Source of the DNA: DASUNP01 sp963728545
GTDB taxonomy: Bacteria; Acidobacteriota; Blastocatellia; UBA7656
Assembly (NCBI GenBank): GCA_963728545.1
Contig: CAVSKO010000003.1
Location: 1,798,001 to 1,862,000, forward strand
Length of the DNA: 64,000 nucleotides
Reading direction: 5' to 3'
The notes beneath the pieces are model-generated. The model searched no databases. It was not told the origin of the DNA and saw only the letters and a list, made by a program, of their open reading frames with translations. Positions 16,192 through 25,623 of the stretch are shown piece by piece. The position numbers and the translations under genes were made by a program. How positions within the stretch are numbered: position 1 is the first letter of the stretch; each line of letters opens with the position of its first letter.

Positions 16192-18021
16192 ATGAGTGGG
16201 CAACGACGTAAGACATATGAGTTTGGGTCATTCGTCTTGATCCCATCCGAGCTGACATTGCTTCGGGACGGCAAACCTGTGGTGTTAGCAAGAAAAGCCT
16301 TTGCGATATTAACTATACTTGTCGAAAATAGCGGACGCCTCGTCGAAAAGCAGCGGTTGATGAGTGAGGTCTGGCCGGACAGGTTTGTCGAAGAAAATAA
16401 TATCACCGTCAATATTTCTGCCCTGAGGAAAGCGCTTGGCGAATATGAGTATATCGAGACTATTCCGGGCAGCGGCTATCGCTTTGCCGCAGACGTTAAG
16501 GTCAGGCAGGTCGAGAGCGCTGATACGGCAACGCAATATCCTTCCACACCTCGCCTCTCCACGGAGGCGACAACCTATCTGCAAAACGAAACGATCAGCT
16601 CTCTTGCCATCCTGCCGCTTGAGAATGCGACAGACGATTCGGATGCTGAATACCTCAGCGACGGCATCACTCACAGCATAATCAATAATCTCTCAAGACT
16701 GAGACAGCTTCGAGTGGTGGCGCACAGCGCAGTATCTCATTACAAGCGTAAGGAGTTTAATCCTCAAGAGGTGGGTCGCCATTTACGAGTACAGGCAGTG
16801 CTTATAGGCGGAGTCCTACAGATCGGCAATCGCATGATCATCAGGACCGAACTGATCGACGTAACGGGAGGGTGGCAAATTTGGGGCGGGGAATACAATT
16901 TCGATTTGACGAACATCTTTGTGGTGCAGGAAGAAATCTCGCTGGAAATATCAGAGAAGCTGCGGCTGAGGCTGACTGACGAAGATCAGAAGCGGCTGGC
17001 CAAACCCAATATCGAAAACGTCGAAGCTTATCAGCTTTATCTCAAGGGCCGCTATTACCAGAACAAGCAAACAATAGAGGATCTTAAAAAAGGTATTGAG
17101 TACTATGGGCAGGCAATCGCTAAAGACCCAAAATTAGCGCTGGGCTACGCCGGGCTGGCCGAATGTTATGCTCTGGGGGGCTACCCTCTGGACCCCGATC
17201 TTGGGCTGGCTTATGCTGAGTTGGCCGAGAATATTCCATCACTGATCGGGCCGCCCAAAGAAGCTATGTCCAAGGCAAAAACAGCTGCGATGAAGGCTCT
17301 GGAGCTTGATAATATGCTGGCTGAAGCTCACATAGCACTTGGCATCGTCAGATACTTTATGGATTGGGATTGGCTAGTCGCCGAAAAAGAGTACAAGCGA
17401 GCCATCGAACTCAGTCCGAATAATCCGATGGCTCATTTTTGGTATGCCCTAAATTTACGAACTCTGGGGCAGTTGGATAAATCGCTGGCCGAGTTTAAGC
17501 TGGCTCAAGAACTTGATCCGCTCATGCTCCTTATCGGCCTAAAGATAGGGAGGGGATTTTACTTCGAGCGCCAGTATGACCTGGCCATAGAGCAATATCA
17601 GAAGATACTGGAAATAGAGCCTTCCTTCCTCCCGGTTCATCTCCGCCTCGGGCAAGCTTATGAGCAAAAGGGGATGTATGAGGAGGCCATTGCGGAATTT
17701 CAGAAGATCATATCCATTCTAGGAGAGAACCCGCAGGCGATGGGCGCGCTCGGGCATGTATACGCGGTTTCCGGCAGGAAAGATTTGGCACAAAAGGTAA
17801 TTGACAGGTTCAATGAGTTTTTGAAGAAGCGGTACGTCGCAACCTATGATCTGGCAATCATTCATCTTGGCCTTGGCGATAAGGAAAAAGCCCTCGAATA
17901 TCTGGAAGAGTCTTGTTATGACCGCTCATTGAGAATGATCGGAATTAAAGTCGAGCCAAAACTCGACAGCCTTCGCTCGGAACCGCGGTTCATCGCACTG
18001 CTCGGAAGGATTGGGCTATAG
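16192..18021 (+). CDS. Winged-helix transcriptional regulator with TPR domain
   Basis: 609 residues. Residues ~8-105 are an OmpR/CadC-type winged helix (LVEKQRLMSEVWPDRFVEEN, IETIPGSGYRFAADV). Residues ~140-270 are a TolB/FlgO-like beta domain (SLAILPLENATDDSDAEYLS, WQIWGGEYNFDLTNIFVVQE). The rest is a TPR array (YYGQAIAKDPKLALGYAGLA, AIELSPNNPMAHFWYALNLR). No transmembrane segment is visible, so it should be cytoplasmic, unlike CadC. This architecture is common in Acidobacteria. It is transcribed away from the AraC gene across a 210-nt AT-rich gap and may regulate the adjacent biosynthetic operon or the TonB receptor; that role is inference from position. Confidence 0.88.
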   Translation: MSGQRRKTYEFGSFVLIPSELTLLRDGKPVVLARKAFAILTILVENSGRLVEKQRLMSEVWPDRFVEENNITVNISALRKALGEYEYIETIPGSGYRFAADVKVRQVESADTATQYPSTPRLSTEATTYLQNETISSLAILPLENATDDSDAEYLSDGITHSIINNLSRLRQLRVVAHSAVSHYKRKEFNPQEVGRHLRVQAVLIGGVLQIGNRMIIRTELIDVTGGWQIWGGEYNFDLTNIFVVQEEISLEISEKLRLRLTDEDQKRLAKPNIENVEAYQLYLKGRYYQNKQTIEDLKKGIEYYGQAIAKDPKLALGYAGLAECYALGGYPLDPDLGLAYAELAENIPSLIGPPKEAMSKAKTAAMKALELDNMLAEAHIALGIVRYFMDWDWLVAEKEYKRAIELSPNNPMAHFWYALNLRTLGQLDKSLAEFKLAQELDPLMLLIGLKIGRGFYFERQYDLAIEQYQKILEIEPSFLPVHLRLGQAYEQKGMYEEAIAEFQKIISILGENPQAMGALGHVYAVSGRKDLAQKVIDRFNEFLKKRYVATYDLAIIHLGLGDKEKALEYLEESCYDRSLRMIGIKVEPKLDSLRSEPRFIALLGRIGL

Positions 18022-18121
18022 CTATCGAATTCGAACCGAAAGATAAATAGCGCATAGGAGATCTATGCGCTTCAGTAAATGCCCGATCTGTAATCAATCG
18101 AAGAATAGTTCCGGCACAGGC

Positions 18122-20452
18122 TTAAAACTCTATGGCTATTCCAGCCGAAGGTAATATTGGGAGCTGATTATCTAAACTGCCAAAGACCTGCCCTCCTGGC
18201 CCGATTGCATCAAAACCGGCAAAGCGCAAGTTTTCGCGGTTAAGCACATTCAAGACTTCGCCATAAAGAGTAAGCTTCCACTTCTTAAACAGGAATGCCT
18301 TGTTAACTCGCATATCGACCCGGCTATATGCTGGAAGCCTGAGCAGATTGCGCTCGCTGGCCAGGAACAGATCCGGCCCGCTCCGCCGGAAGAAACCGAG
18401 TATAGGTGTGCCGCTGCCGTAGCGCCACTGGCCGCTAAGGTTGACACTCTCTGTGAAGCGGTAGCTCGCAAAGGCATTGACCGTGTGGCGCTGGTCGAAA
18501 TCGCCATAAAAGCTGAGACCACTCGCCCGGTCGTTCTGGCGATTTCTTGAATAAGCGTAAGAGACCCATCCGGTCAGGCCATTTGCGCTACGCCTTTGCA
18601 GCGTCAACTCGATTCCACGTGATTTGCCTTCGAGCGAGTTGCTAAACGGGAATTCAGTCAATGTAATGACGCCGTTTACTGTGCGAGGGTCTGAGAGGCT
18701 GAAAAGCAGATTTGAATCCTCTCTATAATAAACTTCGGCCAGCGCGCGAAGACGGCTGCCAAAGTTTCGTTCGACACTGGCGTTATAGTGCGTAGAGCGG
18801 GCGGCACGGAGGTTTGAATTGCCAAGCTGTCCGAACAATTCTTCGAAATCGGGAAACTGATAGTATCTGCCGGCCCCCAGGCGGACTTTCCATCTGTTCG
18901 CCACCACAAGTCCGAACGAAGCGCGGGGTGAAAACCGCGTCTCGTCCGTCAGGCCGTAGCGCTCGGCTCTGCCTCCTCCAGTCAAAGAAATTCCCAGCCG
19001 CTCGCTGCTCCAGGTGTCTTGTATGTAATAGCTTTGCTCGGTCCCGCGCTCGTTAAAAGCCGTCTGAACCGACGGCAGTGACGGCAGAAATTGAAAACGC
19101 TCGCTGAATCTCTCTGCCATGCGCGAGCGCACGTACAGCCCTGCTTCGATGTTGTGTGATTTCTTTGCAATAAACCTGAAGTCGCTGCGAACACCTACCT
19201 GCGAGCGCGTGCCATCATCGAGTACAAGGCCATCTCTGTTAGTGTTCGTAAAGGTTGTGCGCAACCCGAACAGACGGGTATCGGCAATAAACTGGGAGTG
19301 CGGCGTGTACCTCCAATGACCGTTGATGAACAAGTTTCGCGAGTCGCCTTCCAAAACCCTATTTAGGGCCAGGAGGGCCGGGGGGCGGTTGCGGTCATAG
19401 TCGAACGTGCCGAATATGGCAGTAAAGCCTATCTGATGACGAGATGAGAGGTCGTAGACCGATTTACCCTGAATGTCACTGAAGTCTAGTATTGGAGGAT
19501 TGTCCGTATTGTTGTTCGCGTCGTTTATCCTTCGTGTCAGATAACCCAGATAGCTTTTGCGAGCGGCCAGCAGCCATGATCCTGCGCCTTTTCCCAGAGG
19601 CCCATCGAATATTCCGGAAGTATTGCTCAGGCTCGTCAGGATGCGGCCTGATGGCTTCACCCGGTTGCCTTCTCTGGTCTCAAGATTTAGCACGCCCGCT
19701 GTGCCATCTCCATATTTCGCCGGGGGCGCTCCGCTCAATAAAGATACTGAGCCGATGGTGTCCGCATTAACTATAGAAATCGACCCCGTGTCCAAAAAGT
19801 TATTCTGCACAGTGTGTACGAAGTTATCTGTGAGAACACCGTCGATGTAGAGTGCTATCTGATTAAAGCCTGCGCCGCGCAACACTAACTCGCTGCGGAA
19901 ATCATCGTTGGTAGAGACGCCGGGCAGCGCCTGGGCCGCCCGCAAAGGATCGCCCAGCAGCACGGTCGACAGCGGTTGAAGCTCCGTCTTACTGAGCTTT
20001 TGCTCGGATGCCGCACTGGTTTCGAGCAGGTCGTATGGGCCTGCGGTGATGGTGACTTGCCCAATCAAAGGGGCGGCTTCCTGGTTGAGCGCTATCGCCA
20101 GCCTTGCGTCTTCTCCTTCTTTAAGGAGCACTTCCCTTTTTACAAGCCCGTAGCCAACAGTCGTGACGTATAGCTCTATCTCGCCCGGCTCAAGATTCTG
20201 AAGCGTAAAATTGCCGTTCTCATTCGTCGTTGTGCTCTGCTGTGACCCTACCACGATAACCTTGACCTTTGAGATAGGCTCACCTGTTTTAGCATCAACC
20301 ACGCGCCCGATTATGCTCACGGGCCGGCTTGGCTGCCGAGCCTGCGATTGAGACTGTTTAGCTAATACTTTATTGGCGGGAAATTCTCGCGTTTGTGCAA
20401 GTAGTGAAGTGCAGCAAGATATTAGAATTATCGCGGCGATTAATTCTCGCAT
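18122..20452 (-). CDS. TonB-dependent receptor with CarboxypepD regulatory domain
   Basis: 776 residues from ATG 20452, which follows AGGAGG; a longer open frame to 20548 lacks a ribosome site. The signal peptide MRELIAAIILISCCTSLLAQ is followed by a carboxypeptidase-regulatory-like fold (SIIGRVVDAKTGEPISKVKV), a plug domain (LVLRGAGFNQIALYIDGVLT) and a beta-barrel ending in the aromatic residue of AGIAIEF, as outer-membrane barrels do. It imports an unknown ligand through the outer membrane. It lies next to the biosynthetic locus and shares the 118-nt upstream element with the antiterminator, so it may take up or export the product. That link is inference. Confidence 0.92.
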   Translation of the reverse strand: MRELIAAIILISCCTSLLAQTREFPANKVLAKQSQSQARQPSRPVSIIGRVVDAKTGEPISKVKVIVVGSQQSTTTNENGNFTLQNLEPGEIELYVTTVGYGLVKREVLLKEGEDARLAIALNQEAAPLIGQVTITAGPYDLLETSAASEQKLSKTELQPLSTVLLGDPLRAAQALPGVSTNDDFRSELVLRGAGFNQIALYIDGVLTDNFVHTVQNNFLDTGSISIVNADTIGSVSLLSGAPPAKYGDGTAGVLNLETREGNRVKPSGRILTSLSNTSGIFDGPLGKGAGSWLLAARKSYLGYLTRRINDANNNTDNPPILDFSDIQGKSVYDLSSRHQIGFTAIFGTFDYDRNRPPALLALNRVLEGDSRNLFINGHWRYTPHSQFIADTRLFGLRTTFTNTNRDGLVLDDGTRSQVGVRSDFRFIAKKSHNIEAGLYVRSRMAERFSERFQFLPSLPSVQTAFNERGTEQSYYIQDTWSSERLGISLTGGGRAERYGLTDETRFSPRASFGLVVANRWKVRLGAGRYYQFPDFEELFGQLGNSNLRAARSTHYNASVERNFGSRLRALAEVYYREDSNLLFSLSDPRTVNGVITLTEFPFSNSLEGKSRGIELTLQRRSANGLTGWVSYAYSRNRQNDRASGLSFYGDFDQRHTVNAFASYRFTESVNLSGQWRYGSGTPILGFFRRSGPDLFLASERNLLRLPAYSRVDMRVNKAFLFKKWKLTLYGEVLNVLNRENLRFAGFDAIGPGGQVFGSLDNQLPILPSAGIAIEF

Positions 20453-20716
20453 GATTCCTCCTAAAGTTTTCTGCGAGCAGAATTCAAATACGCACTGCGC
20501 CTTACTGACTGAATAAGGCATAAGAATGAGGATGCTGTGGGGAAGCAATTTAATGGAGCACTATGGTCGGCTCCTTCAATACCATTGGTGCAAAAACGTG
20601 ATTGATGCTGTCTTCATCCACTATTACTATGATCTTCGTTTTTCAGCTAAAACAGATCTCAACAGAGTATATCTTCTCCCAAATCAATGCCATATGGCTT
20701 TTCATCAAGCTGGGGG

Positions 20717-20833
20717 TTACTGCTTACAATCCGCTTACAGTTCCATGTCCAGGTCGAACCTTATTATCAAACAACTCCGAAAGCAACAGGGTTCTTTTGG
20801 CGGTTCCTGCTATTTATTGGCCGATTTTGTTAA
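20717..20833. promoter_or_regulatory. Copy B of the conserved 118-nt upstream element
   Basis: Same orientation as copy A (15478-15595), 264 nt upstream of the TonB receptor start. The central palindrome of copy A is not preserved here (CCGCTTACAGTTCCATGTCC) while the outer blocks are. The rest of the 20453-20933 gap holds no convincing gene; short frames at 20526-20873 and 20602-20859 cross this element and have no family features. Confidence 0.7.
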
Positions 20834-20883
20834 ACACTGCCCTGAAGCGAGGGAGGTAGAATCAACGAAATGATGAAATAACA

Positions 20884-20915
20884 AAAGGGCAACCCTTGTT
20901 AGAAGATTGCCCTTT
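20884..20915 (-). terminator. Intrinsic terminator of tRNA-Ser
   Basis: A 9-bp stem AAAGGGCAA / TTGCCCTTT with a 14-nt loop, followed on the minus strand by TTTTGTTATTT. It lies directly downstream of the tRNA in its reading direction. Confidence 0.8.
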
Positions 20916-20933
20916 TTATTTGAAGTAAAAAAA

Positions 20934-21026
20934 TGGCGGAGAAGGAGGGATTCGAACCCTCGATAGGCCTTTACAGCCTATAGCGGTTTAGCAAACCGCC
21001 GCCCTCAGCCACTAGGCGACTTCTCC
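20934..21026 (-). tRNA. tRNA-Ser (anticodon GCU), CCA encoded
   Basis: The minus strand folds as a class II tRNA: acceptor GGAGAAG pairing with CTTCTCC, a D arm GCCTAGTGGCTGAGGGC, anticodon stem-loop GCGGTTTGCTAAACCGC with GCT in the loop, a long variable arm (ATAGGCTGTAAAGGCCTAT) as expected for serine, T arm GAGGGTTCGAATCCCTC, discriminator G and a genomic CCA. It decodes AGC and AGU. No integrase is beside it. Confidence 0.96.
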
Positions 21027-21135
21027 TTAAATTCGAACCCGAAAAGTATACCGTAAGCCCTGCCGGCCTTTCAAGTTTCCCGCCCGTTGGTATATCATCG
21101 CCCGCGATAAATAGATACTCACGGAGGCTCGCGCG

Positions 21136-22290
21136 ATGAAGTTCTTCTTCTTTCACCTCATGTCCTGGCCTTACCTGCCCGATGATTTCGAAGATCATTA
21201 TGACTCAGCCTGGATATGGTGCCCGAATACGCTTTTTGATCCCGAAAAAGGGAGCCGCCTTTATAACGACTATCTCGACACGCTCTTGTACGCCGAACAG
21301 ATAGGGTTCGACGGCCTTTGCGTCAACGAGCATCACCAGAACGCTTACGGGTTGATGCCTTCGCCTAACCTGATGGGCGCGATACTCGCGCGCCAGACTA
21401 CCCGCGCGCTGATCGCCGTCATAGGAAATGCGCTGCCGCTTTATAACCCGCCTACGCGCGTGGCCGAAGAGTTCGCCATGATCAATTGCATATCGGGCGG
21501 GCGTCTGATCGCAGGCTTTGTCGTTGGCGGCGGGCCTGAGTATTTCTCTTACGGCGTCAACCCTACCTATGCGCGAGAGATGTATCGCGAGGCGCACGAC
21601 CTCATCATTCGCGCGTGGACCGAGCCGGGGCCGTTCCGATTTTTTTCAAAGCACTACAAGCTTAATTACGTCAACCCCTGGCCGCGCCCCGTGCAGCAGC
21701 CGCACCCGCCCATCTGGGTCCCCGGCGTCGGCTCGCTTGAGACCATGGAGTTCGTAGCACAACGGCGCTATGCGTACATGGGAATTCCGTACTTTCACAT
21801 AGACGTATTCAAACGCACGTTCGATATGTTCCGCGACGCCTGCGCACGCGAAGGCTACACGCCCGACCCTGAGCAGATGGGCTGGGCCATCCCGGTCTAC
21901 GTTGCCGAAACCGATGAGCAAGCCCGAAAAGAGTTCGAGCCGAGCCTCTGGTATTTCGCAAAGAAACTGCTCTTAGGGATAGACACCGCGCCGCCCGGCT
22001 ACACATCGGTAAAGTCCGCGCTGTCGATCATCAAAAACCAGGGCAAGTTCCTGCTCTCCGTCAACACCTGGGACGAGATCGAGCGCGGAGCCTATGCGAT
22101 AGTCGGAAGCCCCGCGACCGTTCGCGAAAAGCTGGCCTACTATCAAAAACAGCTCGGAGTCGGAAACATCCTGACCGGGTGCCAGATCGGGTCGCTAACA
22201 CACGAGCAGACGCGCCGCAGCATGAAGCTGTTCGCGGAAGAGGTAATGCCTTATGTTCGACAAGCTCAAGACGATACAGTACGGCCTTAA
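21136..22290 (+). CDS. LLM-class flavin-dependent oxidoreductase
   Basis: 384 residues of the bacterial luciferase-like fold. Family features are the start MKFFFFHLMSWPYLP, LLYAEQIGFDGLCVNEHHQ, RVAEEFAMINCISGGRLIAG and PPIWVPGVGS. Such enzymes use reduced FMN or F420 to hydroxylate or desulfonate small molecules; the substrate is unknown. GGAGG precedes the start. It overlaps the alpha/beta hydrolase gene by 38 nt, so the two are co-translated and probably act in one catabolic step series. It differs from the short natural-product monooxygenase domain in the PKS locus and lacks carrier domains. Confidence 0.9.
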   Translation: MKFFFFHLMSWPYLPDDFEDHYDSAWIWCPNTLFDPEKGSRLYNDYLDTLLYAEQIGFDGLCVNEHHQNAYGLMPSPNLMGAILARQTTRALIAVIGNALPLYNPPTRVAEEFAMINCISGGRLIAGFVVGGGPEYFSYGVNPTYAREMYREAHDLIIRAWTEPGPFRFFSKHYKLNYVNPWPRPVQQPHPPIWVPGVGSLETMEFVAQRRYAYMGIPYFHIDVFKRTFDMFRDACAREGYTPDPEQMGWAIPVYVAETDEQARKEFEPSLWYFAKKLLLGIDTAPPGYTSVKSALSIIKNQGKFLLSVNTWDEIERGAYAIVGSPATVREKLAYYQKQLGVGNILTGCQIGSLTHEQTRRSMKLFAEEVMPYVRQAQDDTVRP

Positions 22291-23092
22291 AGTCAAGTGG
22301 TATGAAAAGACGCAGCAGCACACGCGCTCTATAGACCTCGACGGGCGTAAGGTCCAGATCATGGAAGGCGGCGAAGGCGAGCCTCTGGTCTATCTCCATT
22401 CGGCATACGGCGAAAATCTCTGGCTGCCGTTTCATCAAAAGCTGGCCGAAAGCTTTCACGTCATCGCTCCGGCGCATCCGGGGTTTGCCGCGTCCGAGGG
22501 ACTTGACGACATAGATTCGATGGAAGACATGATCTTCCATTACATAGATATGCTCGACGCCTTGTCGCTCGCAACGGTCAACATTGCCGGAGTATCGCTC
22601 GGCGCCTGGATCGCAGCAGAGCTTGCGACGCGCTATCCTGATCGCGTGAAACGGCTGGCGCTTGGCGCGCCCGCGGGGTTGTGGTTAGACGAGCATCCGA
22701 TGACGGATATGTTCGCGCTCATCAGGCGGCCCGAAAAGCTTCGAGCCGTCTTGTTTCATGATCCGACGGCTGCGCTCGCTCAGTTGCTGATTCCGGCGGA
22801 AGCGGCGGAAGAGCAGGTGGTCGAAGCCTACAAAGCTATGGCGGCGACGGCGCGGCTGGCCTGGAACCCGCCGGGCCATAACCCCAAGCTCGCCGGTCGC
22901 CTGCGCCGCATAAAATCGCCTACGCTCATTATCTGGGGCGACGACGACAAGCTTATCCCTACCGCTTACGCCGAAGCGTGGGCGAGCCACCTCAAAGACG
23001 CGCGGGTAGTGATAATAAAAGAATGCGGCCATATGATGATGTTTGAAAAAGAGGACGAGTTTGTGAGGGCAATAAAGGATTTCTTGAGTTGA
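22253..23092 (+). CDS. Alpha/beta hydrolase
   Basis: 279 residues. The nucleophile elbow GVSLG gives the catalytic Ser; the Asp is likely in IIWGDDDKLIP and the His in KECGHMMMFEKED, the usual order of the triad. The oxyanion loop lies near VYLHSAYGENLW. It overlaps the upstream LLM oxidoreductase by 38 nt, a pairing typical of oxidation followed by hydrolysis. The substrate is unknown. A convergent gene follows across the palindrome at 23155-23230. Confidence 0.9.
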   Translation: MFDKLKTIQYGLKVKWYEKTQQHTRSIDLDGRKVQIMEGGEGEPLVYLHSAYGENLWLPFHQKLAESFHVIAPAHPGFAASEGLDDIDSMEDMIFHYIDMLDALSLATVNIAGVSLGAWIAAELATRYPDRVKRLALGAPAGLWLDEHPMTDMFALIRRPEKLRAVLFHDPTAALAQLLIPAEAAEEQVVEAYKAMAATARLAWNPPGHNPKLAGRLRRIKSPTLIIWGDDDKLIPTAYAEAWASHLKDARVVIIKECGHMMMFEKEDEFVRAIKDFLS

Positions 23093-23154
23093 TCTGTTAA
23101 GACATTTTTGCCTGAGCCAGAGCCGTCACTAGAAAAGCAGATGCCGTTATTTTT

Positions 23155-23230
23155 ACGCAAAGAACGCCAAGCGCCGCAAAGCTCGCAAAAACTCTTTGCG
23201 CACTTTGCGGCCTCTTTGCGTTCTTTGCGT
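23155..23230. terminator. CTTTGCG-type palindrome, likely bidirectional terminator
   Basis: Outer arms ACGCAAAGAACG (23155-23166) and CGTTCTTTGCGT (23219-23230), with inner arms GCCGCAAAG / CTTTGCGGC. It lies between two convergent genes, flanked by T-rich runs on both sides. It looks like the same class of intergenic repeat as 8195-8287. Confidence 0.65.
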
Positions 23231-23274
23231 TTTACATCGGTCTTGCCGATTCTAGTAACTCACCCTGCGTGTGG

Positions 23275-23751
23275 TTAAGCCCTTAATCGCGGAAGATTGT
23301 AAATGCCTGCCAGTTTGTTCAACTCGCCCCGCAGCACGACCCAGCTAGCTTCAACCCTGTTGTGCAGACGGCGAGTCTTCATCACGGTGTTTACGCCTTC
23401 GGCTTCGCGCATCACGTCTTCGACGTGCGACCTGGTCTCTCGCCACGAGTCCTTACGGTCAAAGTCGTCCCGCAATTCGTCCAGCTCTTTCTCGAAATCC
23501 TTAACCCGCTCGTTCAAGCGGTCTTCGGTTTTTGTCCCGTCCAGACGGCTATTGTCGAGCGAGTTGTCGAACATCTTCTTAAACTCATCGCTCCGCTCTT
23601 CGACACGCTTGATGATCCTGTCCACGTCTGCCTTTGTGTATGCTCGCCCCTTATAACGCCCCTGATAATTCGACAGTCCCGGTACAACCATAGCCAACAT
23701 CAAACAGCAGGCCGCCAATCCTATGATTGGTCTTGCAAAGTGCTTTCGCAT
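23275..23751 (-). CDS. Small exported helical protein, unknown function
   Basis: 158 residues. The N-terminal MRKHFARPIIGLAACCLMLA looks like a signal peptide or lipoprotein-like leader. The rest is highly charged and probably alpha-helical (RVKDFEKELDELRDDFDRKD), consistent with an antiparallel helical bundle or coiled coil in the periplasm. No family is recognised. It stands alone, transcribed toward the palindrome at 23155-23230. Confidence 0.7.
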   Translation of the reverse strand: MRKHFARPIIGLAACCLMLAMVVPGLSNYQGRYKGRAYTKADVDRIIKRVEERSDEFKKMFDNSLDNSRLDGTKTEDRLNERVKDFEKELDELRDDFDRKDSWRETRSHVEDVMREAEGVNTVMKTRRLHNRVEASWVVLRGELNKLAGIYNLPRLRA

Positions 23752-23924
23752 GTTCGTCTCCTTCTCAAATATGGGTTCTACAGATCATTTGACGCAACTC
23801 GCACCCTCGGGGTCTGAAAATCCTCTGCTCGCCGAGGCTGGCAATCAACCAGCCGAGCAAGTAGAATCACTGCCGGGATTATACCCTGACAGATCAAAAT
23901 TCTGAAAAAAAGTGGAGGATCGTC

Positions 23925-24365
23925 ATGCTAAACGTTGGAGATACCGCGCCGGACTTTACCGCGAGGGCGCACACGGGCGAAGACGTGCGGCTCAGCGACT
24001 TGCGAGGGCGCACGGTCGTGCTCTGGTTTTATCCGAAGGCCGACACGCCGGGCTGCACTGCGGAAGGCTGCGCGTTCCGGGATCGAGCCCAACAATACGC
24101 CGATAAGAACGTCGAAGTGCTTGGCGTCAGTTTTGACACCGAAGAAGAGAACCGCGCCTTTGCCGAGAAATTCAATTTCCCATTCCGACTGCTGTGCGAC
24201 ACGGACCGTGCCATAGGCATGGCTTACGGGGCTTGCGACGAGCCGACCGCCGCTTACGCGCGACGAATCTCTTACGTCATCGGCCCCGATGGCCGCATAG
24301 CTCAGGCCATCGGCAAGGTCAGCGCGGCCACACACCCCGAAGAACTGCTCGCATCGCTCGGCTAA
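23925..24365 (+). CDS. bcp: Peroxiredoxin, Bcp/PrxQ type
   Basis: 146 residues of the AhpC/TSA thioredoxin fold. The peroxidatic Cys is in TPGCTAEGC, with the resolving Cys five residues later, the PrxQ/Bcp signature. VLGVSFDTEEENRAFAEKF and SYVIGPDGRI are also typical. It reduces hydroperoxides using thioredoxin. GGAGG lies upstream of the ATG. It is followed after 70 nt by a serine hydrolase gene on the same strand. Confidence 0.93.
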   Translation: MLNVGDTAPDFTARAHTGEDVRLSDLRGRTVVLWFYPKADTPGCTAEGCAFRDRAQQYADKNVEVLGVSFDTEEENRAFAEKFNFPFRLLCDTDRAIGMAYGACDEPTAAYARRISYVIGPDGRIAQAIGKVSAATHPEELLASLG

Positions 24366-24435
24366 AATGGCGGTTAACGACCGGCGATTCAATGCCAAAC
24401 CGGGCTGCGATTTTCAGGCAGGGAAAGAGGAGCGT

Positions 24436-25623
24436 ATGAAACGGATCATCATTGCGATTGTGCTGCTCGCGCTTCAGTCTTCAAGCGTTGCCGCCGTAGC
24501 CGGTCAGGCTCCTAAAAAGCGCCGCGCTCAGAATCCGAAAGAGGCCGTCTATTACCCTCCGCCCAGTGATTGGCAGCACAAAGCGCCCGCCGAAGCAGGC
24601 TTTGACGCCCAGATGCTTGAAAACGCCTTAGCTTTCGCAAAGACTCAAGGCTCGGCAGTGCCGCGAGATTTTTCCACACAGGTCGAGACGTTCGGGGCCA
24701 TCCTCGGCCCGCTGCCGAAAGAGCGCGGCGAGTCGAGCTTGATCATTGTGCGTCACGGCTACATCGTCGCCGAGTACGGGGACACCGACCGGGTGGACCC
24801 GACCTACAGCGTTGCAAAAAGTTTTCTCTCCACCGTGCTCGGCCTGGCGATTGATCGCGGATTTATCAAGAACATCAAAGACCCCGTAAGCAGCTACATC
24901 ACGGACGGCGGTTATTCGTCTGCGCACAACTCGAAGATCACCTGGCAACATCACGCCCGGCAGACAAGCGAATGGGAAGGCGTGATGTGGGGTAAACCGC
25001 ATGATTTTTTGGGCGAAAAAGAGTTCGGGCGCGGCGCTCGCCGCCCGCGCGCGCTCCAAGAGCCCGGCGCTTTTTATGAATACAATGATGTGAGAATCAA
25101 CCGCTTCTCCCTGTCACTGCTCCGCGTCTGGCGAAAGCCGCTCCCCCAGGTGCTCAAAGACGAAGTGATGGACCCCATAGGCGCATCGGCGACATGGCAG
25201 TATCACGGCTACGTAAATTCAGACGTGATAATCGATGACAAGGTAATGAAATCCGTGAGCGGGGGAACAAGGTGGGGCGGCGGTTTGTGGATCAGCGCGC
25301 GCGACCTGGCGCGGTTCGGCTACCTGTTTTTGCGCAAAGGCAGATGGGGCAACCGGCAGATACTGTCCGAAAAATGGGTCAAGGAGGCTACTACCCCGTC
25401 TGCGGTAGGGCCTGATTACGGTTATCTCTGGTGGCTCAATACCGAACGCAAACAGTGGCCCGACGCCCCGGCTGGAAGCTTCGCAGCCCTCGGCTACGGC
25501 TCGAACACGGTCTGGATAGACCCCGAACACGACCTGGTAATCGTATGGCGCTGGCATAAAACCAACGGGAACGACTTCTTTAAACAGGTCCTGGCGGCGA
25601 TAAAAACCTCGGACGCAAACTAG
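24436..25623 (+). CDS. Secreted serine hydrolase, class C beta-lactamase fold
   Basis: 395 residues from ATG 24436, preceded by AAAGAGGAG. Signal peptide MKRIIIAIVLLALQSSSVAA. The SxxK motif is in YSVAKSFLS and the Tyr motif in YEYNDVRINRF, which places it with penicillin-binding-like hydrolases and esterases rather than true lactamases. The C-terminal part has YLWWLN and WIDPEHDLVIVWRWH. It acts outside the cytoplasm on an unknown ester or peptide. An upstream in-frame start at 24367 overlaps the peroxiredoxin stop but lacks a ribosome site. Confidence 0.9.
   Translation: MKRIIIAIVLLALQSSSVAAVAGQAPKKRRAQNPKEAVYYPPPSDWQHKAPAEAGFDAQMLENALAFAKTQGSAVPRDFSTQVETFGAILGPLPKERGESSLIIVRHGYIVAEYGDTDRVDPTYSVAKSFLSTVLGLAIDRGFIKNIKDPVSSYITDGGYSSAHNSKITWQHHARQTSEWEGVMWGKPHDFLGEKEFGRGARRPRALQEPGAFYEYNDVRINRFSLSLLRVWRKPLPQVLKDEVMDPIGASATWQYHGYVNSDVIIDDKVMKSVSGGTRWGGGLWISARDLARFGYLFLRKGRWGNRQILSEKWVKEATTPSAVGPDYGYLWWLNTERKQWPDAPAGSFAALGYGSNTVWIDPEHDLVIVWRWHKTNGNDFFKQVLAAIKTSDAN

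Noticed and set aside
20526..20873. 115-codon frame upstream of the TonB receptor
   Set aside because: It crosses the conserved 118-nt element, has no family features, and the matching element at 15478 is not coding.
21136..23092. LLM oxidoreductase/hydrolase pair as part of the biosynthetic cluster
   Set aside because: Separated by a tRNA, opposite strand, no carrier domains; more likely an independent catabolic pair.
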